A DNA stretch of 64,000 nt from Slackia sp. ZJ119 (GCF_011039175.1 NZ_JAAKEN010000001.1:342787-406786); one strand, 5' to 3'. Numbered from the stretch's first letter, positions 1-8,948 are shown. Notes: generated from the sequence alone by a model not told the origin. Numbers and translations: made by a program.

Positions 1-723
1 GAGCTCTTCGAGCTGGAAGAAAAGGACGCGAGCGGCAACAAGATCGACATGACGACCGACACGGCCGTCGTCACCAACTCGACGTCGGTCATGATGACCT
101 CGGTGGCAAGCGACCCGAACGGCATCGGCTACATCTCGCTCGGCTCGCTGAACGACACGGTCAAGGCGCTCGCGATCGACGGCGTCGACGCGACGGCCGA
201 GAACGTGAAGAGCGGCGACTACAAGGTGTCCAGGCCGTTCAACATCGTCACCACGGACGCTCTCAGCCCCCAGGCGCAGGACTTCATCGACTTCATCATG
301 AGCGCTGACGGCCAGGCGGTCGTCGAGGAAAACGGCTACATCGCCGTTGAGGACGGCGCCGCTCCCTACGCCGCTTCCGATGCGAGCGGGAAAGTGGTCG
401 TGGCCGGCTCCTCGTCGGTGACCCCCGTCATGGAGAAGCTTGCGGAAGCCTATCAGGCGGTGAACTCCAACGTTTCCGTCGAAGTGCAGCAGTCTGACTC
501 CACGACGGGCGTGAACATGGCCGTCGAAGGCACGTGCGACATCGGCATGGCGTCGCGCGAGCTCAAGGACTCCGAGACCTCTGCCGGCGCGAAGTCCTCT
601 GCCATCGCCAAGGACGGCATCGCCGTCATCGTTTCTCCCGACTCTGCGATCGACGGGCTGACGAGCGAGCAGGTGAAGGGCATCTTCTCCGGCGAAATCG
701 TGAACTGGTCCGAGATCGGCTAG
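1..723 (+). CDS. pstS: Phosphate ABC transporter substrate-binding protein PstS (5' end outside window)
   Basis: The reading frame is open from base 1, so the gene starts upstream of the window. The visible part begins inside a PBP-like fold. The segment around GIGYISLGSLNDTVKAL and the closing helix FIDFIMSADGQ are typical of the C-terminal lobe of PstS. After residue ~125 of the visible part a second segment begins with GKVVVAGSSSVTPVMEKLAE and ends VNWSEIG. That is the usual beginning of a PstS domain, so the protein carries an extra N-lobe-like half at its C-terminus. It binds phosphate outside the membrane and hands it to PstCA. pstC follows 6 nt later, so the genes are co-transcribed. 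The signal peptide and any Pho-type promoter lie outside the window. Confidence 0.9.
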   Translation, partial: ELFELEEKDASGNKIDMTTDTAVVTNSTSVMMTSVASDPNGIGYISLGSLNDTVKALAIDGVDATAENVKSGDYKVSRPFNIVTTDALSPQAQDFIDFIMSADGQAVVEENGYIAVEDGAAPYAASDASGKVVVAGSSSVTPVMEKLAEAYQAVNSNVSVEVQQSDSTTGVNMAVEGTCDIGMASRELKDSETSAGAKSSAIAKDGIAVIVSPDSAIDGLTSEQVKGIFSGEIVNWSEIG

Positions 724-729
724 GCAACC

Positions 730-1590
730 ATGTCTGGATCGGCAATCAAGGAAAACGTCGCGAGGGTCCTTTTCATCATCGCGGCAGCCATCTCCATCCT
801 GGCGGTAGCGTTGATATGCGTGTTCCTCTTCGTGAACGGCATACCGGCGATGGCGACCATCGGCGTTCCGGAGTTCCTGTTCGGCACGACGTGGAAACCG
901 ACCAGCGGCATCTACGGCATCTTCCCCATGATCGTTGGCAGCATCTACGTGACCGCCGGCGCCATCCTGGTGGGCGTGCCGGCGGGGGTGCTCACCGCCA
1001 TCTTCCTTTCGCGATTCGCGAACGAGAGGATCTCGGCGATCCTTCGCCCGGGCGTCGAGCTTTTGGCGGGCATCCCGTCGGTTGTGTACGGCTTTTTCGG
1101 AATCATGGTTATCGTGCCGTTCATCAGGATAAACATGACGGGACGCGGGTTCTCTCTTTTGGCGGCGGCGGTGCTGTTGGGCATCATGATCCTGCCCACC
1201 ATCATCACCGTGGCGAAGAATGCGCTCGACGCGGTTCCGAAGAGCTACTACGAAGGCGCGGTGGCGCTTGGGGCGACGCATGAGCGTGCCGTGTTCAACG
1301 TGCTCGTTCCGGCGGCCTTCTCGGGCATCATGGCCGCCATCGTCTTGGGCGTGGGCCGCGCCATCGGCGAAACCATGGCCGTGGTCATGGTGGCCGGCAA
1401 CCAGCCGGTGATACCGGGCTCCGTCTTCGACGGCGTGCGCACCATGACGGCGAACATCGTCATGGAAATGGGCTATGCCGCCGACCTGCACCGCGGCGCA
1501 CTCATCGCCACGGGCGTCGTGCTCTTCGTGTTCGTCATGCTGATCAGCCTTCTTTTCAGCGCGATCAAAAAGCGGGGTGAGGTGCGATGA
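730..1590 (+). CDS. pstC: Phosphate ABC transporter permease PstC
   Basis: A 286-residue inner-membrane permease with about six hydrophobic segments. The first (residues ~12-35) is followed by the FLFGTTWKP region typical of PstC. The EAA loop that docks on the ATPase is visible around EGAVALGATHERAV near residues 175-190. It forms the phosphate channel with PstA. The gene starts 6 nt after pstS with no strong ribosome-binding site, which suggests coupling, and its end overlaps the pstA start by 4 nt. Length and motifs are normal for the family. Confidence 0.95.
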   Translation: MSGSAIKENVARVLFIIAAAISILAVALICVFLFVNGIPAMATIGVPEFLFGTTWKPTSGIYGIFPMIVGSIYVTAGAILVGVPAGVLTAIFLSRFANERISAILRPGVELLAGIPSVVYGFFGIMVIVPFIRINMTGRGFSLLAAAVLLGIMILPTIITVAKNALDAVPKSYYEGAVALGATHERAVFNVLVPAAFSGIMAAIVLGVGRAIGETMAVVMVAGNQPVIPGSVFDGVRTMTANIVMEMGYAADLHRGALIATGVVLFVFVMLISLLFSAIKKRGEVR

Positions 1591-2420
1591 TGGCGAAGGT
1601 TTTGCGGACGCTCGTGTATATCGGCGCCATCGTTTCAACGGCAGTGCTCGCAGGCATCGTCGGCTACATCCTCATCAACGGCGTGCCGTATCTGACGCCG
1701 CAGCTTTTCGAGTGGACGTACACCTCTGAGAACGTATCGCTGATGCCTGCGCTCATCAATACGCTTTTGATGGCGGTGTTCGCCCTGGTCCTGGCGCTTC
1801 CCGTCGGCATCGGAGCGGCCATCTACCTGGTGGAATACGCCCGCTCGTCCAGCCGTTTCGTCCGTGCCGTGCGCATGACCACCGAAACGCTGCAGGGCAT
1901 CCCGTCCATCATCTACGGCCTGTTCGGCTTGCTGTTCTTCACGACCATGCTCGGCTGGGGGCTCTCCCTTATCTCCGGCGCCTGCACGCTGGCGATCATG
2001 GTGCTCCCCGTGATCATGCGCACCGCCGAAGAAGCCCTGCTGGCCGTGCCGGAATCCTACAAGCAGGGCGGCTTCGCCCTGGGGGCGGGGCCGGTGCGCA
2101 CGATATTCCGCTGCGTGCTCCCCAGCGCGCTTCCGGGAATTCTGGGCGGCGGCCTGCTTGCCCTGGGCCGATGCGTGGGAGAGGTTGCGGCGCTCCTGTT
2201 CACGGCTGGAACGGTTGCCCAGATCCCCGATTTTGCCGGCCAAGGGTTCCTCGCGCTGTTCGACTCCTGCCGCACGCTGGCTGTCCATATGTACGTGCTT
2301 TCGAACGAGGGCCTGCATATGAATGAGACGTACGCGACGGCGGTCGTGCTCCTTGCACTCGTCGTCATCCTGAATGCGGCGGCGAACTTCGCGGCCAAGA
2401 AGCTCAAGAGAGGGATATAG
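1587..2420 (+). CDS. pstA: Phosphate ABC transporter permease PstA
   Basis: A 277-residue permease with about six membrane segments, starting with TLVYIGAIVSTAVLAGIVGY. The segment TTETLQGIPSIIYGLFGLLF and the EAA loop near KQGGFALGAGPVRTI are characteristic of PstA. The start overlaps the stop of pstC (ATGA arrangement), and pstB begins on the base after its stop. It pairs with PstC to move phosphate inward. Confidence 0.95.
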   Translation: MMAKVLRTLVYIGAIVSTAVLAGIVGYILINGVPYLTPQLFEWTYTSENVSLMPALINTLLMAVFALVLALPVGIGAAIYLVEYARSSSRFVRAVRMTTETLQGIPSIIYGLFGLLFFTTMLGWGLSLISGACTLAIMVLPVIMRTAEEALLAVPESYKQGGFALGAGPVRTIFRCVLPSALPGILGGGLLALGRCVGEVAALLFTAGTVAQIPDFAGQGFLALFDSCRTLAVHMYVLSNEGLHMNETYATAVVLLALVVILNAAANFAAKKLKRGI

Positions 2421-3245
2421 ATGGAAGCGGTAGAAGAGAAGATGGTGACCCCGACCTTTATCAGAGGGGCCGAAGCTCACCGGGGAGAAGAGGTGCAGAC
2501 GAAGATGGAGGTGCGAAACCTCGATCTTCACTATGGAAACTTCCATGCCTTGAAAGACGTTACCCTCGTCTTCCCCGAAAACGAGGTGACAGCGCTCATT
2601 GGACCTTCGGGATGTGGCAAATCCACCCTCCTGAAGACGCTGAACCGGATGAACGACCTGGTGGACGGATGCAAGGTGACGGGCGCCATCGAATTGGACG
2701 GCAAAGACGCCTACAAGGACATAGACGTCAACGACTTGCGTCGCCGGGTGGGCATGGTGTTCCAGCAGCCCAACCCCTTCCCCATGAGCATCTATGACAA
2801 CATCGCGTTCGGGCCGCGCACGCACGGCATCAAGAAGAAGGACGAGCTGGACGTCATCGTGGAACAGTCGTTGCGCGACGCCGCGATCTGGGACGAAGTG
2901 AAGGACCGCCTCAAGAAGAGCGCCTTGGGCCTCTCGGGCGGCCAGCAGCAGCGTCTGTGCATCGCCCGTGCGTTGGCAGTGCGCCCGGAGGTGCTGCTGC
3001 TCGACGAGTCGACGAGCGCCCTCGACCCCATTTCCACGGCGAAGATCGAAGAGCTCGTGGGCCAGCTCGCCTCGAAATACACGGTGATCATGGTGACCCA
3101 CAACATGCTCCAGGCGATCCGCGTTTCCACGAAGACCGCCTTCTTCCTGCTGGGCGAGATGGTGGAAGCGGGGGACACCGACACGCTGTTCACCCATCCG
3201 CAAGACAGCCGCACGGCCGACTACGTCTCCGGTCGATTCGGCTAG
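2421..3245 (+). CDS. pstB: Phosphate ABC transporter ATP-binding protein PstB
   Basis: A 274-residue ABC ATPase. Walker A is GPSGCGKST at residues 61-69, the signature LSGGQQQR begins near residue 171, Walker B is [10 protein letters not shown] near 191-200, and the switch His is in VTHNM. The family-specific [13 protein letters not shown] follows Walker A. An internal ATG at 2505 (MEVRNL) fits the usual PstB start, so the first 28 residues could be an extension; the upstream ATG directly abuts the pstA stop and is favoured by coupling. No phoU follows in the window, although many pst operons end with it. Confidence 0.95.
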   Translation: MEAVEEKMVTPTFIRGAEAHRGEEVQTKMEVRNLDLHYGNFHALKDVTLVFPENEVTALIGPSGCGKSTLLKTLNRMNDLVDGCKVTGAIELDGKDAYKDIDVNDLRRRVGMVFQQPNPFPMSIYDNIAFGPRTHGIKKKDELDVIVEQSLRDAAIWDEVKDRLKKSALGLSGGQQQRLCIARALAVRPEVLLLDESTSALDPISTAKIEELVGQLASKYTVIMVTHNMLQAIRVSTKTAFFLLGEMVEAGDTDTLFTHPQDSRTADYVSGRFG

Positions 3246-3344
3246 GATCAAAAGGCGTAAGATCACCACGGAGTTTGCTCGGCGCACGACAGTCCTTTAC
3301 ATGAATTTGACATTCGTGCGCCGACCAACCCGTTTGCCCGGACG

Positions 3345-3357
3345 TACAATAGGGGCA
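3345..3357 (+). promoter_or_regulatory. Candidate promoter giving a leaderless response-regulator mRNA
   Basis: TACAAT at 3345-3350 sits so that a normal start site falls on or within one base of the A of the ATG at 3357. The best -35 at 17-bp spacing is poor (CCGACC, 3321-3326). A perfect TTGACA at 3307-3312 is 32 bp from this -10 and is probably not its partner. The purine-rich AGGGG lies only one base before the ATG, too close to act as a normal ribosome-binding site. Confidence 0.4.
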
Positions 3358-4043
3358 TGATCTATTACGTAGAAGACGACAGCAACATCAGAGACCTGGC
3401 CATCTACGCTCTCAACCAAGCGGAGTTCGAGGTGGCTGGGTTTTCTTGCGCCGATGACTTCGAGGCGGCCTGCGCACGCCAGCTGCCCGACTTGGTCCTT
3501 CTGGACATCATGCTTCCCGGGAAAGACGGCCTTGCGATATTGACCGATTTGAGGGCCGACCCTTCGACCCGGCACATTCCCGTGATGATGCTCACCGCCA
3601 AGGGAGCCGAGATAGACAAGGTCCAAGGCTTGGACCTGGGCGCCGACGACTACCTTGCGAAGCCCTTCGGCATGATGGAACTCGTCTCGCGCGTCCGGGC
3701 GCTGTTGAGGCGGGCGGAATCTCCCGCCGTGGCTGCCGGGGGAAAGTGCAAATGCGGCGGGATCACGCTTGACGGCGATGCGAGAACGGTGTTCGTCGGA
3801 GAGGCCGCGCTGTCGCTCACGCGCAAAGAATTCGACCTGCTGCAAATGCTCATGAGCAACCGCGACCACGTTCTCAGCCGCACGCATCTGCTCGAAAGCG
3901 TTTGGGGCTGGGATTTCGCCGGCAACACCAGGACGGTGGACGCGCACGTGCAGACGCTGCGCCAAAAGATCGCCGACGCGTCTCCTGAAGCGGCTTCCAT
4001 GATAGAGACGGTTCGGGGTGTCGGTTACGTCATGAGGGCGTGA
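3357..4043 (+). CDS. OmpR/PhoB-family response regulator, likely controls the pst operon
   Basis: A 228-residue two-domain regulator. The receiver domain (residues 1-~115) has the acidic pair at residues 7-8, phospho-acceptor Asp50 in LLDIMLPG, Thr80 and Lys102 in AKPF. The C-terminal winged helix (residues ~130-228) ends with TRTVDAHVQTLRQKI and ETVRGVGYVM, typical of the OmpR class. The kinase gene starts 7 nt after its stop. Position straight after pstSCAB implies a PhoB/PhoP-like role in phosphate starvation. That role is inference from context. Confidence 0.93.
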   Translation: MIYYVEDDSNIRDLAIYALNQAEFEVAGFSCADDFEAACARQLPDLVLLDIMLPGKDGLAILTDLRADPSTRHIPVMMLTAKGAEIDKVQGLDLGADDYLAKPFGMMELVSRVRALLRRAESPAVAAGGKCKCGGITLDGDARTVFVGEAALSLTRKEFDLLQMLMSNRDHVLSRTHLLESVWGWDFAGNTRTVDAHVQTLRQKIADASPEAASMIETVRGVGYVMRA

Positions 4044-4050
4044 GCTCGTC

Positions 4051-5448
4051 ATGAGGGGCGAGGCGAAAAGGCTTTCCACGACGCTGTTCCGGTCGGTCTT
4101 CGTGTACTCCATCGCTATCCTTCTGTGCTTTTCGGGCGTCTTCATGGCCTTGTTCTACCTTGTCTACGAGCACGATGAAGAACAGCGCGTGGCAATGATC
4201 GCGGAAAGCGCTGCAGCCTTCCTTGAGGACAAGGACACGGAAAGCAACGTGCGCATCCTGAAAGACCAGCTTGGGCAGGACATCCGCTATACGTTGGTGG
4301 ATGCTCAGGGCAACGTCGTCTTCGACAGCAGCGGAAACGTGAGCGAGAACCACGCCGACCGCCCGGAGATCCTCGAAGCGCGGGAAAAGGGCATCAGCAC
4401 CGTCACGCGCTATTCTTCGACGCTGGGAAAAGACACCATCTACACGGCAGTCCTTCTGGATTCGGGAAACGTGCTTCGCCTGTCAGAAGAGCGGGCGTCG
4501 TTCGTCTCCGTCTTCAAATCGACCGAGCCTGCGCTTCTTGTCGCGCTTGCCGCCGCGTTCGTGCTGTCCGTCGCGCTCTCGCGGCTGCTCACGCATCGCA
4601 CCGTGGCCCCGCTCAACCAGATCGACGTGGCCAGCCCTCTCGAAAGCGAAACGTACGAAGAGATGCGGCCGCTTCTTTCAAGGGTCGAGGCGCAGCAGCG
4701 GCAGCTCATGGAGCAGAACCGGGAGCTTGCCCGCGCCGAGAACATACGGAGGGAGTTTTCTGCGAACGTCTCGCACGAGATGAAGACGCCGCTGCAGGTC
4801 ATCTCGGGGTATGCGGAGCTGCTTGCCGGCGGCAACATACCGCAGAAGGACGCCGAGCGCTTCGCCCACATCATTCTGACGGAATCATCGAATATGACCG
4901 ATTTGATCAACGATGTGCTCGTGCTCTCCCGCATCGACGACCCCGTGATGGAAAACGCCGGCAAGGAAGAAGTGGAGCTGCTGTCGCTGGCGCACGAGGT
5001 GGTGACGCGGTTTTTGCCGCTGGCCGAGAAGCAGTCGGTGAGCATTCGCTGCCTGGGCTCGTCCGTCGTCGTCGACGGCAACAAAAGCCTTCTCGACCAG
5101 CTGGTGTCGAACCTCCTTTCCAACGCTTTGAAATACAGCGATTCGGACGGGGAAGTCGTCGTGCTCGTGGGCAAAAGCATCGCTTCTCCCGATTCGGAAG
5201 GGATGCCGATGGCCTACATCCGGGTCAGGGACAACGGGTGCGGCATTCCGCTTGAAGAGCAGCACAAGATATTCGAGCGGTTCTATCGCGTGGACAAAAG
5301 CCGCTCGAAAGAAAGCGGCGGCACGGGTTTGGGGCTTGCCATCGCCAAGCATGCCGCCGTGTTCCACAACGGCACCATCGCGGTCGAAAGCAGCGTCGGC
5401 CGCGGGTCGGTGTTCACGGTCCGTATTCCGACCGAGCACGAAGGGTAG
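4051..5448 (+). CDS. Sensor histidine kinase, PhoR-like partner of the adjacent regulator
   Basis: A 465-residue membrane kinase. Two membrane segments (residues ~14-38 and ~152-175) flank an extracytoplasmic sensor of about 115 residues. After a short linker the H-box SHEMKTPL places the phospho-accepting histidine at residue 242. The ATPase domain shows the N-box NLLSNALKYS, the G1 box DNGCGIP and the G2 box GTGLGLAIAK. Only a weak HAMP-like linker is visible. It is the last gene of the plus-strand block and ends 8 bp before a convergent remnant gene. Phosphate-related sensing is inferred from the pst context. Confidence 0.92.
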   Translation: MRGEAKRLSTTLFRSVFVYSIAILLCFSGVFMALFYLVYEHDEEQRVAMIAESAAAFLEDKDTESNVRILKDQLGQDIRYTLVDAQGNVVFDSSGNVSENHADRPEILEAREKGISTVTRYSSTLGKDTIYTAVLLDSGNVLRLSEERASFVSVFKSTEPALLVALAAAFVLSVALSRLLTHRTVAPLNQIDVASPLESETYEEMRPLLSRVEAQQRQLMEQNRELARAENIRREFSANVSHEMKTPLQVISGYAELLAGGNIPQKDAERFAHIILTESSNMTDLINDVLVLSRIDDPVMENAGKEEVELLSLAHEVVTRFLPLAEKQSVSIRCLGSSVVVDGNKSLLDQLVSNLLSNALKYSDSDGEVVVLVGKSIASPDSEGMPMAYIRVRDNGCGIPLEEQHKIFERFYRVDKSRSKESGGTGLGLAIAKHAAVFHNGTIAVESSVGRGSVFTVRIPTEHEG

Positions 5449-5616
5449 CCGGCGGTGTTGGGGGCGGGCGCCTTCAGTTTCGGCCGCGTTGAGCTTGCGT
5501 ACAAGGCGCCGCGCCCGGTTTCGCATCGCCGTCAGCTCAGGGTCGTCGCACCGGTACAGCTCTCTGGCAAGCATGCGCTCCCGCTGCGTCGCTCTTGCGC
5601 CGTCGTCGTTGCTCAT
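5449..5616 (-). pseudogene. Remnant of a maltose O-acetyltransferase (Mac domain only)
   Basis: The frame starts with ATG at 5616, overlapping the stop of the upstream acetyltransferase (ATGA). The first ~50 residues read as a classical Mac domain: RERMLARELYRCDDPELTAM followed by RNRARRLVRKLNAAE. After NAAETEGARP the frame runs antisense into the kinase gene, and the left-handed beta-helix catalytic domain is absent. So only the N-terminal domain of a second transferase survives. The frame stays open to 4885 only because it opposes a GC-rich gene. The intact part could in principle still be translated as a short protein. Confidence 0.65.
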
Positions 5617-6245
5617 GCGCACCCCAGCTCGTCGGCCGTCAGCATGCGTATCGTCCGCGCCGGCACGCCGCCGACGATGCAGTTCGCGGGCACGTCCTTC
5701 GTGACGACGGCGCCGGCCGCCACGACCGCGCCCTCGCCGATGGTCACGCCGGGAAGCACGGTCGCGTTCGACCCGATCCACGCGCGGTCGCCGATGCGTA
5801 TCGGCGCGGGGATGAGCGACTGGCGCCTCGCGGGCGCGAGGTCGTGGTTCAGCGTCGCCAGCACGACGTTGTGCCCGATGAGGACGTCGTCGCCGATGAA
5901 AATGCCGCCTTGGTCCTGAAACCGGCAGCCGGAATTGACGAACACCCGCCGCCCGAGGTGGATGTTGCGCCCGTAGTCGGTCGTGAACGGGGGAAACAGG
6001 GCGAACTCGTCGTCTACGGGCCTGCCGATGATGCGTGAAAACAGCTCGCGCACCTCTTCGGGCTCGTGGTAGGAGCCGTTGAGCTCTGCGGTCAGGCGCA
6101 GGGACTGCTGCGAGGTTTCGCGCATGAAGCGCACGATTTCCGCCCGTTCGCCGTCGGTGGCGTTTTCGGAATTGAGGTAGGCGAGGGCGTCGCCCATGTT
6201 GTCGGCGGCGAGCTCGCGAGGCTTTTCGATGCGTTCGTCGTTCAT
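5613..6245 (-). CDS. Sugar O-acetyltransferase, maltose/galactoside acetyltransferase family
   Basis: A 210-residue protein. The C-terminal ~110 residues have hexapeptide repeats of the left-handed beta-helix ([31 protein letters not shown]) and end with the family's [10 protein letters not shown]. The catalytic His is in the LATLNHD segment. The N-terminal third is a divergent Mac-like helical region. It transfers acetyl from acetyl-CoA to a sugar hydroxyl in the cytosol. It lies 15 bp downstream of the alpha/beta hydrolase stop on the same strand. Its stop overlaps the ATG of the truncated second transferase. Confidence 0.88.
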   Translation of the reverse strand: MNDERIEKPRELAADNMGDALAYLNSENATDGERAEIVRFMRETSQQSLRLTAELNGSYHEPEEVRELFSRIIGRPVDDEFALFPPFTTDYGRNIHLGRRVFVNSGCRFQDQGGIFIGDDVLIGHNVVLATLNHDLAPARRQSLIPAPIRIGDRAWIGSNATVLPGVTIGEGAVVAAGAVVTKDVPANCIVGGVPARTIRMLTADELGCA

Positions 6246-6260
6246 GGTCGTGCGTGCTTT

Positions 6261-7232
6261 CTACAGGTTTTCTTCGAGGAAGGCTTGCATGGCGTCGAAG
6301 GGGATGAAGTCGTAGTTGTCGTACAGGTCGCAATGCGTGGCCCCCGCCACTTCGACGAATTGCTTGTTGCCGCCGTTGAGCTGGGCGAATGCGTCGCGGC
6401 CCATGTAGAGCGAATGCGCCTCGCTGCCGTGCGCGACCATGACGGCGCTCTCTATCTCGCCGGCCCAGCACAAAATCGGCTGGTTCAGGAAGCTCATGGT
6501 GCCGATGTTGGTCCAGCCGTCGTTGGAATTGAGCGAGCGGGGATGATACCCCCGGGGGGTTTTGTAGTACGCGTAGTACTGCTTGACGAAGTCCGGCGCG
6601 TCGGCGGGAAGCGGGTCGACCACGCCGCCTGAGCGGGGGTAGGCGCCCGTCCGGTAGTCGCGCGTGCGGTCTTCGCAGAACTGTTTGCGGGCCTCGCGCC
6701 TGCTTGCGGGGCTGTCCTGCGCGTCGAAGTAGCCTTTTGCGGCGATGCGGCTCATGTCGTACATGGTCGAGACGATCGTGGCCTTCACGCGCACGTCGAT
6801 GGCGGCGGCGTTGAGGGCAAGGCCGCCCCAGCCGCAAATGCCGATGATGCCGATGCGGTCGGGGTCGACGTCGCTTCGGCAGGAGAGGCAGTCCACGGCG
6901 GCCTGGAAGTCTTCGGTGTTGATGTCGGGCGACGCCATGTAGCGGGGCGCACCGCCGCTTTCGCCGGTGAACGACGGGTCGAAGGCCAGGGCGACAAACC
7001 CGCGCGAGGCCATCTCCTGGGCGTACAGCCCGCTCGCCTGCTCCTTCACGGCGCCGAACGGCCCGCACACGGCCAGGGCCGCCAGCTTGGCGTCGGGCTT
7101 GCAGTCCCGCGGCCGGTACAGGTCTGCGGCCAGGTCGATGCCGTAGCGGTTGTGGAACACGATCTTTTCGTGGCGGACCTGGTCGTTTTGGGGGAACACC
7201 TTGTCCCATTTCGGGGTCAGTTCAAGTTGCAT
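6261..7232 (-). CDS. Alpha/beta hydrolase with a cysteine nucleophile (dienelactone-hydrolase-like)
   Basis: A 323-residue cytosolic hydrolase. The nucleophile elbow reads GICGWGG with Cys133 where most family members have Ser, as in dienelactone hydrolases. The acid is likely within ESAVMVAHGSEA and the base is His in GATHCDLYDN. The start at 7232 has a good AAGGAG site; upstream in-frame sequence is low-complexity DNA. It is downstream of the Fe-S aldo/keto reductase on the same strand, 446 bp away across a GC-rich tract with a strong hairpin at 7286-7307, so co-transcription is uncertain. The substrate is unknown. Confidence 0.85.
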   Translation of the reverse strand: MQLELTPKWDKVFPQNDQVRHEKIVFHNRYGIDLAADLYRPRDCKPDAKLAALAVCGPFGAVKEQASGLYAQEMASRGFVALAFDPSFTGESGGAPRYMASPDINTEDFQAAVDCLSCRSDVDPDRIGIIGICGWGGLALNAAAIDVRVKATIVSTMYDMSRIAAKGYFDAQDSPASRREARKQFCEDRTRDYRTGAYPRSGGVVDPLPADAPDFVKQYYAYYKTPRGYHPRSLNSNDGWTNIGTMSFLNQPILCWAGEIESAVMVAHGSEAHSLYMGRDAFAQLNGGNKQFVEVAGATHCDLYDNYDFIPFDAMQAFLEENL

Positions 7233-7678
7233 GCGACGCTCCTTTTCAGTACGGGTGCGGCGAAGGGCCGGTTGGGGCCGCCAGGGCCCCCGGCGCTTGC
7301 CGGGGGCTTCGCTGGCTGGCCGCCCGCCTTCGCTGCAAGCATTGTTCCCCAAGCTGCTTTGAATTGCAAATGCCTGCGATTGATGGAACCGTATGCGTTT
7401 TAGGCATGGATTTCCAGCGCGACCGCTGCGGCGGGTCGGGCGGCTGGGACGCAGCGGCGTTCGGGTCTGCGGCGGACTCGGGCGGCTGGGGCAGCCGCCG
7501 GGCTTGGGCTGCGGCTGCTGCAGCAGCGCCCGGGACTGCTGCCGGGCTGGGGCCGCCGCGGCGGCTTGGGCTGCGTCTGGGGCTGCCACGGCGTTCGGGA
7601 CTGCGGCGGCGTTCGGGGCTGCGGCTGCGTTCGGGGCCGCAGCAGCGCCCGGGGCTGACTCCGCCCGCCCTGCCTCCC
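7233..7678. other. Intergenic GC-rich low-complexity tract with hairpin
   Basis: This 446-bp gap holds no supportable gene. Bases 7286-7307 form a 9-bp GC stem (GCCCCCGGC/GCCGGGGGC). Bases ~7430-7680 are a degenerate array of short words such as GCGGCGTTCGGG and GGGCTGCGG, similar in style to the arrays at 23.5-24.2 kb and 61.8-62.4 kb. Confidence 0.6.
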
Positions 7679-8866
7679 TTATCGGCTGATCAGGCGGGTG
7701 CCGAGGCGGACGAACGTCGACAAGCCGGGGATCTGCAGGCGGCGTTTGACCGATGCGAGCGATTCGGGGATGTCGATGTGCTGGGGACATTTGCTGACGC
7801 ACGCGCCGCACTGGATGCAGTCGCTGGCAAAGTGCGCGTCGCCCACCATGGCGCCCGACGCGGTGACGTACTGCTGCATGCCCTGGTACCAGCCGTGCGC
7901 GAACGAGGCGTTGTAGGCGGCGAAGCACGAAGGGATGTTGACGCCTTTCGGGCACGGCATGCAGTAGCCGCAGCCGGTGCAGGGAACCTTGTAGCTTTCG
8001 GCGATGGCGGCTCGGGCCAGCTCGACGGCTTGACGCTCGGCCGGCGCAAGCGCGTCGGGCAGGGCCTCGCAGGCGGTGTCGGCGTTTTCGCTCACCTGGG
8101 ACAGCGTGTTCATGCCCGACAGCACCATCGTCACCTGGGGGTGGTCCCACACCCACCGCAGCGCGAGGCGCACCGGGTCGGCGGGGATGCCCGCGTCGGC
8201 GAGGATCGCTTGTGCGTCGGCGGGCAGCTCGGTCGCCAGCTTGCCGCCGAGCAGGGGCTCCATCACGAACACCGGCAGGCCGCGCTCGGCTGCGGCGACA
8301 AGCCCGGCGGTGCCGGCCTGGTAGTGCTCGTTCAAGTAGTTGTACTGGATCTGGCAGAAATCCCAGTCGTAGGCGTCGAGCAGAATCGGGAAGTCCGCTT
8401 CGGGGCCGTGGTAGGAAAAGCCGATGCGCACGATGCGGCCGGCCGCCTTCTGCCGTGCGATCCACGCTTCGATGCCCAGCGACACGAGCCGCCGCCACGA
8501 TTGTGCGCTCGTCAGGTTGTGGACGAGGTAGTAGTCGATGCGGTCGGTGCCCAGGCGCGTTTGGGACGCCTGCAGGTAGCGGTCGAAGTCCTCGGCCGCG
8601 TCGCAGCGCGGCGTCGGCAGCTTGGTGGCCAGGTTGATGCGTTCGCGCAGGTCGGGGTTGCGGGCGAACACCTCGCCAAGCGCTTGCTCGTTGCCGCGGT
8701 AGATGTAGGCGGTGTCCAGGTAGTTGACGCCGCGGTCGACGGCGAGGCGCAGCAGCTTTTCGCTCGCCGCAAGGTCGATCTTGCCGGCGGACGTCGGCAG
8801 GCGCATGCAGCCGAAGCCCAGCGCGGAAAGCTTGGCGCCGTCGGCGGGACTGGTTCTGAATTGCAT
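7679..8866 (-). CDS. Aldo/keto reductase with C-terminal 2x[4Fe-4S] ferredoxin domain
   Basis: A 395-residue protein. Residues ~1-290 are an aldo/keto reductase barrel (LGFGCMRLP, DTAYIYRGNE with the catalytic Tyr, LATKLP). The tail has two clusters: CTGCGYCMPCPKGV and CIQCGACVSKCP. Such fusions reduce carbonyl-type substrates in anaerobes using ferredoxin or NAD(P)H; the substrate is unknown. The start at 8866 has a strong AAGGAGG site (8875-8881); a start 13 codons upstream lacks one. It is transcribed divergently from the TetR regulator, whose operators overlap its promoter. Confidence 0.92.
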   Translation of the reverse strand: MQFRTSPADGAKLSALGFGCMRLPTSAGKIDLAASEKLLRLAVDRGVNYLDTAYIYRGNEQALGEVFARNPDLRERINLATKLPTPRCDAAEDFDRYLQASQTRLGTDRIDYYLVHNLTSAQSWRRLVSLGIEAWIARQKAAGRIVRIGFSYHGPEADFPILLDAYDWDFCQIQYNYLNEHYQAGTAGLVAAAERGLPVFVMEPLLGGKLATELPADAQAILADAGIPADPVRLALRWVWDHPQVTMVLSGMNTLSQVSENADTACEALPDALAPAERQAVELARAAIAESYKVPCTGCGYCMPCPKGVNIPSCFAAYNASFAHGWYQGMQQYVTASGAMVGDAHFASDCIQCGACVSKCPQHIDIPESLASVKRRLQIPGLSTFVRLGTRLISR

Positions 8867-8889
8867 GGCGGGGCCTCCTTGTCTACAAT
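8861..8889 (+). promoter_or_regulatory. Candidate promoter of the TetR gene
   Basis: TTGCAT (8861-8866), 17-bp spacer, TACAAT (8884-8889). The expected start site near 8896 falls inside operator 1, which would allow autorepression. The -35 is imperfect. Confidence 0.4.
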
Positions 8890-8890
8890 G

Positions 8891-8907
8891 AGTTGCGGCG
8901 TGCAACT
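8891..8907. promoter_or_regulatory. TetR operator 1
   Basis: Perfect inverted repeat AGTTGC-N5-GCAACT in the divergent promoter region between the TetR and aldo/keto reductase genes. Its centre is 35 bp from operator 2. Confidence 0.7.
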
Positions 8908-8919
8908 TGTATGCGACAG

Positions 8920-8948
8920 ACTATAAGTTGCAGAGTGAAACTTGTCAA
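8920..8948 (-). promoter_or_regulatory. Promoter of the aldo/keto reductase gene
   Basis: On the minus strand TTGACA (8948-8943), a 17-bp spacer and TATAGT (8925-8920). The spacer is exactly operator 2, so a bound repressor would block RNA polymerase. Confidence 0.75.
8926..8942. promoter_or_regulatory. TetR operator 2
   Basis: Inverted repeat AGTTGC-N5-GAAACT, one mismatch from operator 1. It occupies the whole -35/-10 spacer of the reductase promoter. Confidence 0.7.

Noticed and set aside
3307..3350. TTGACA at 3307 as the -35 of the response-regulator promoter
   Set aside because: It is 32 bp from the TACAAT, far beyond workable spacing, and nothing like a -10 lies 17 bp after it.
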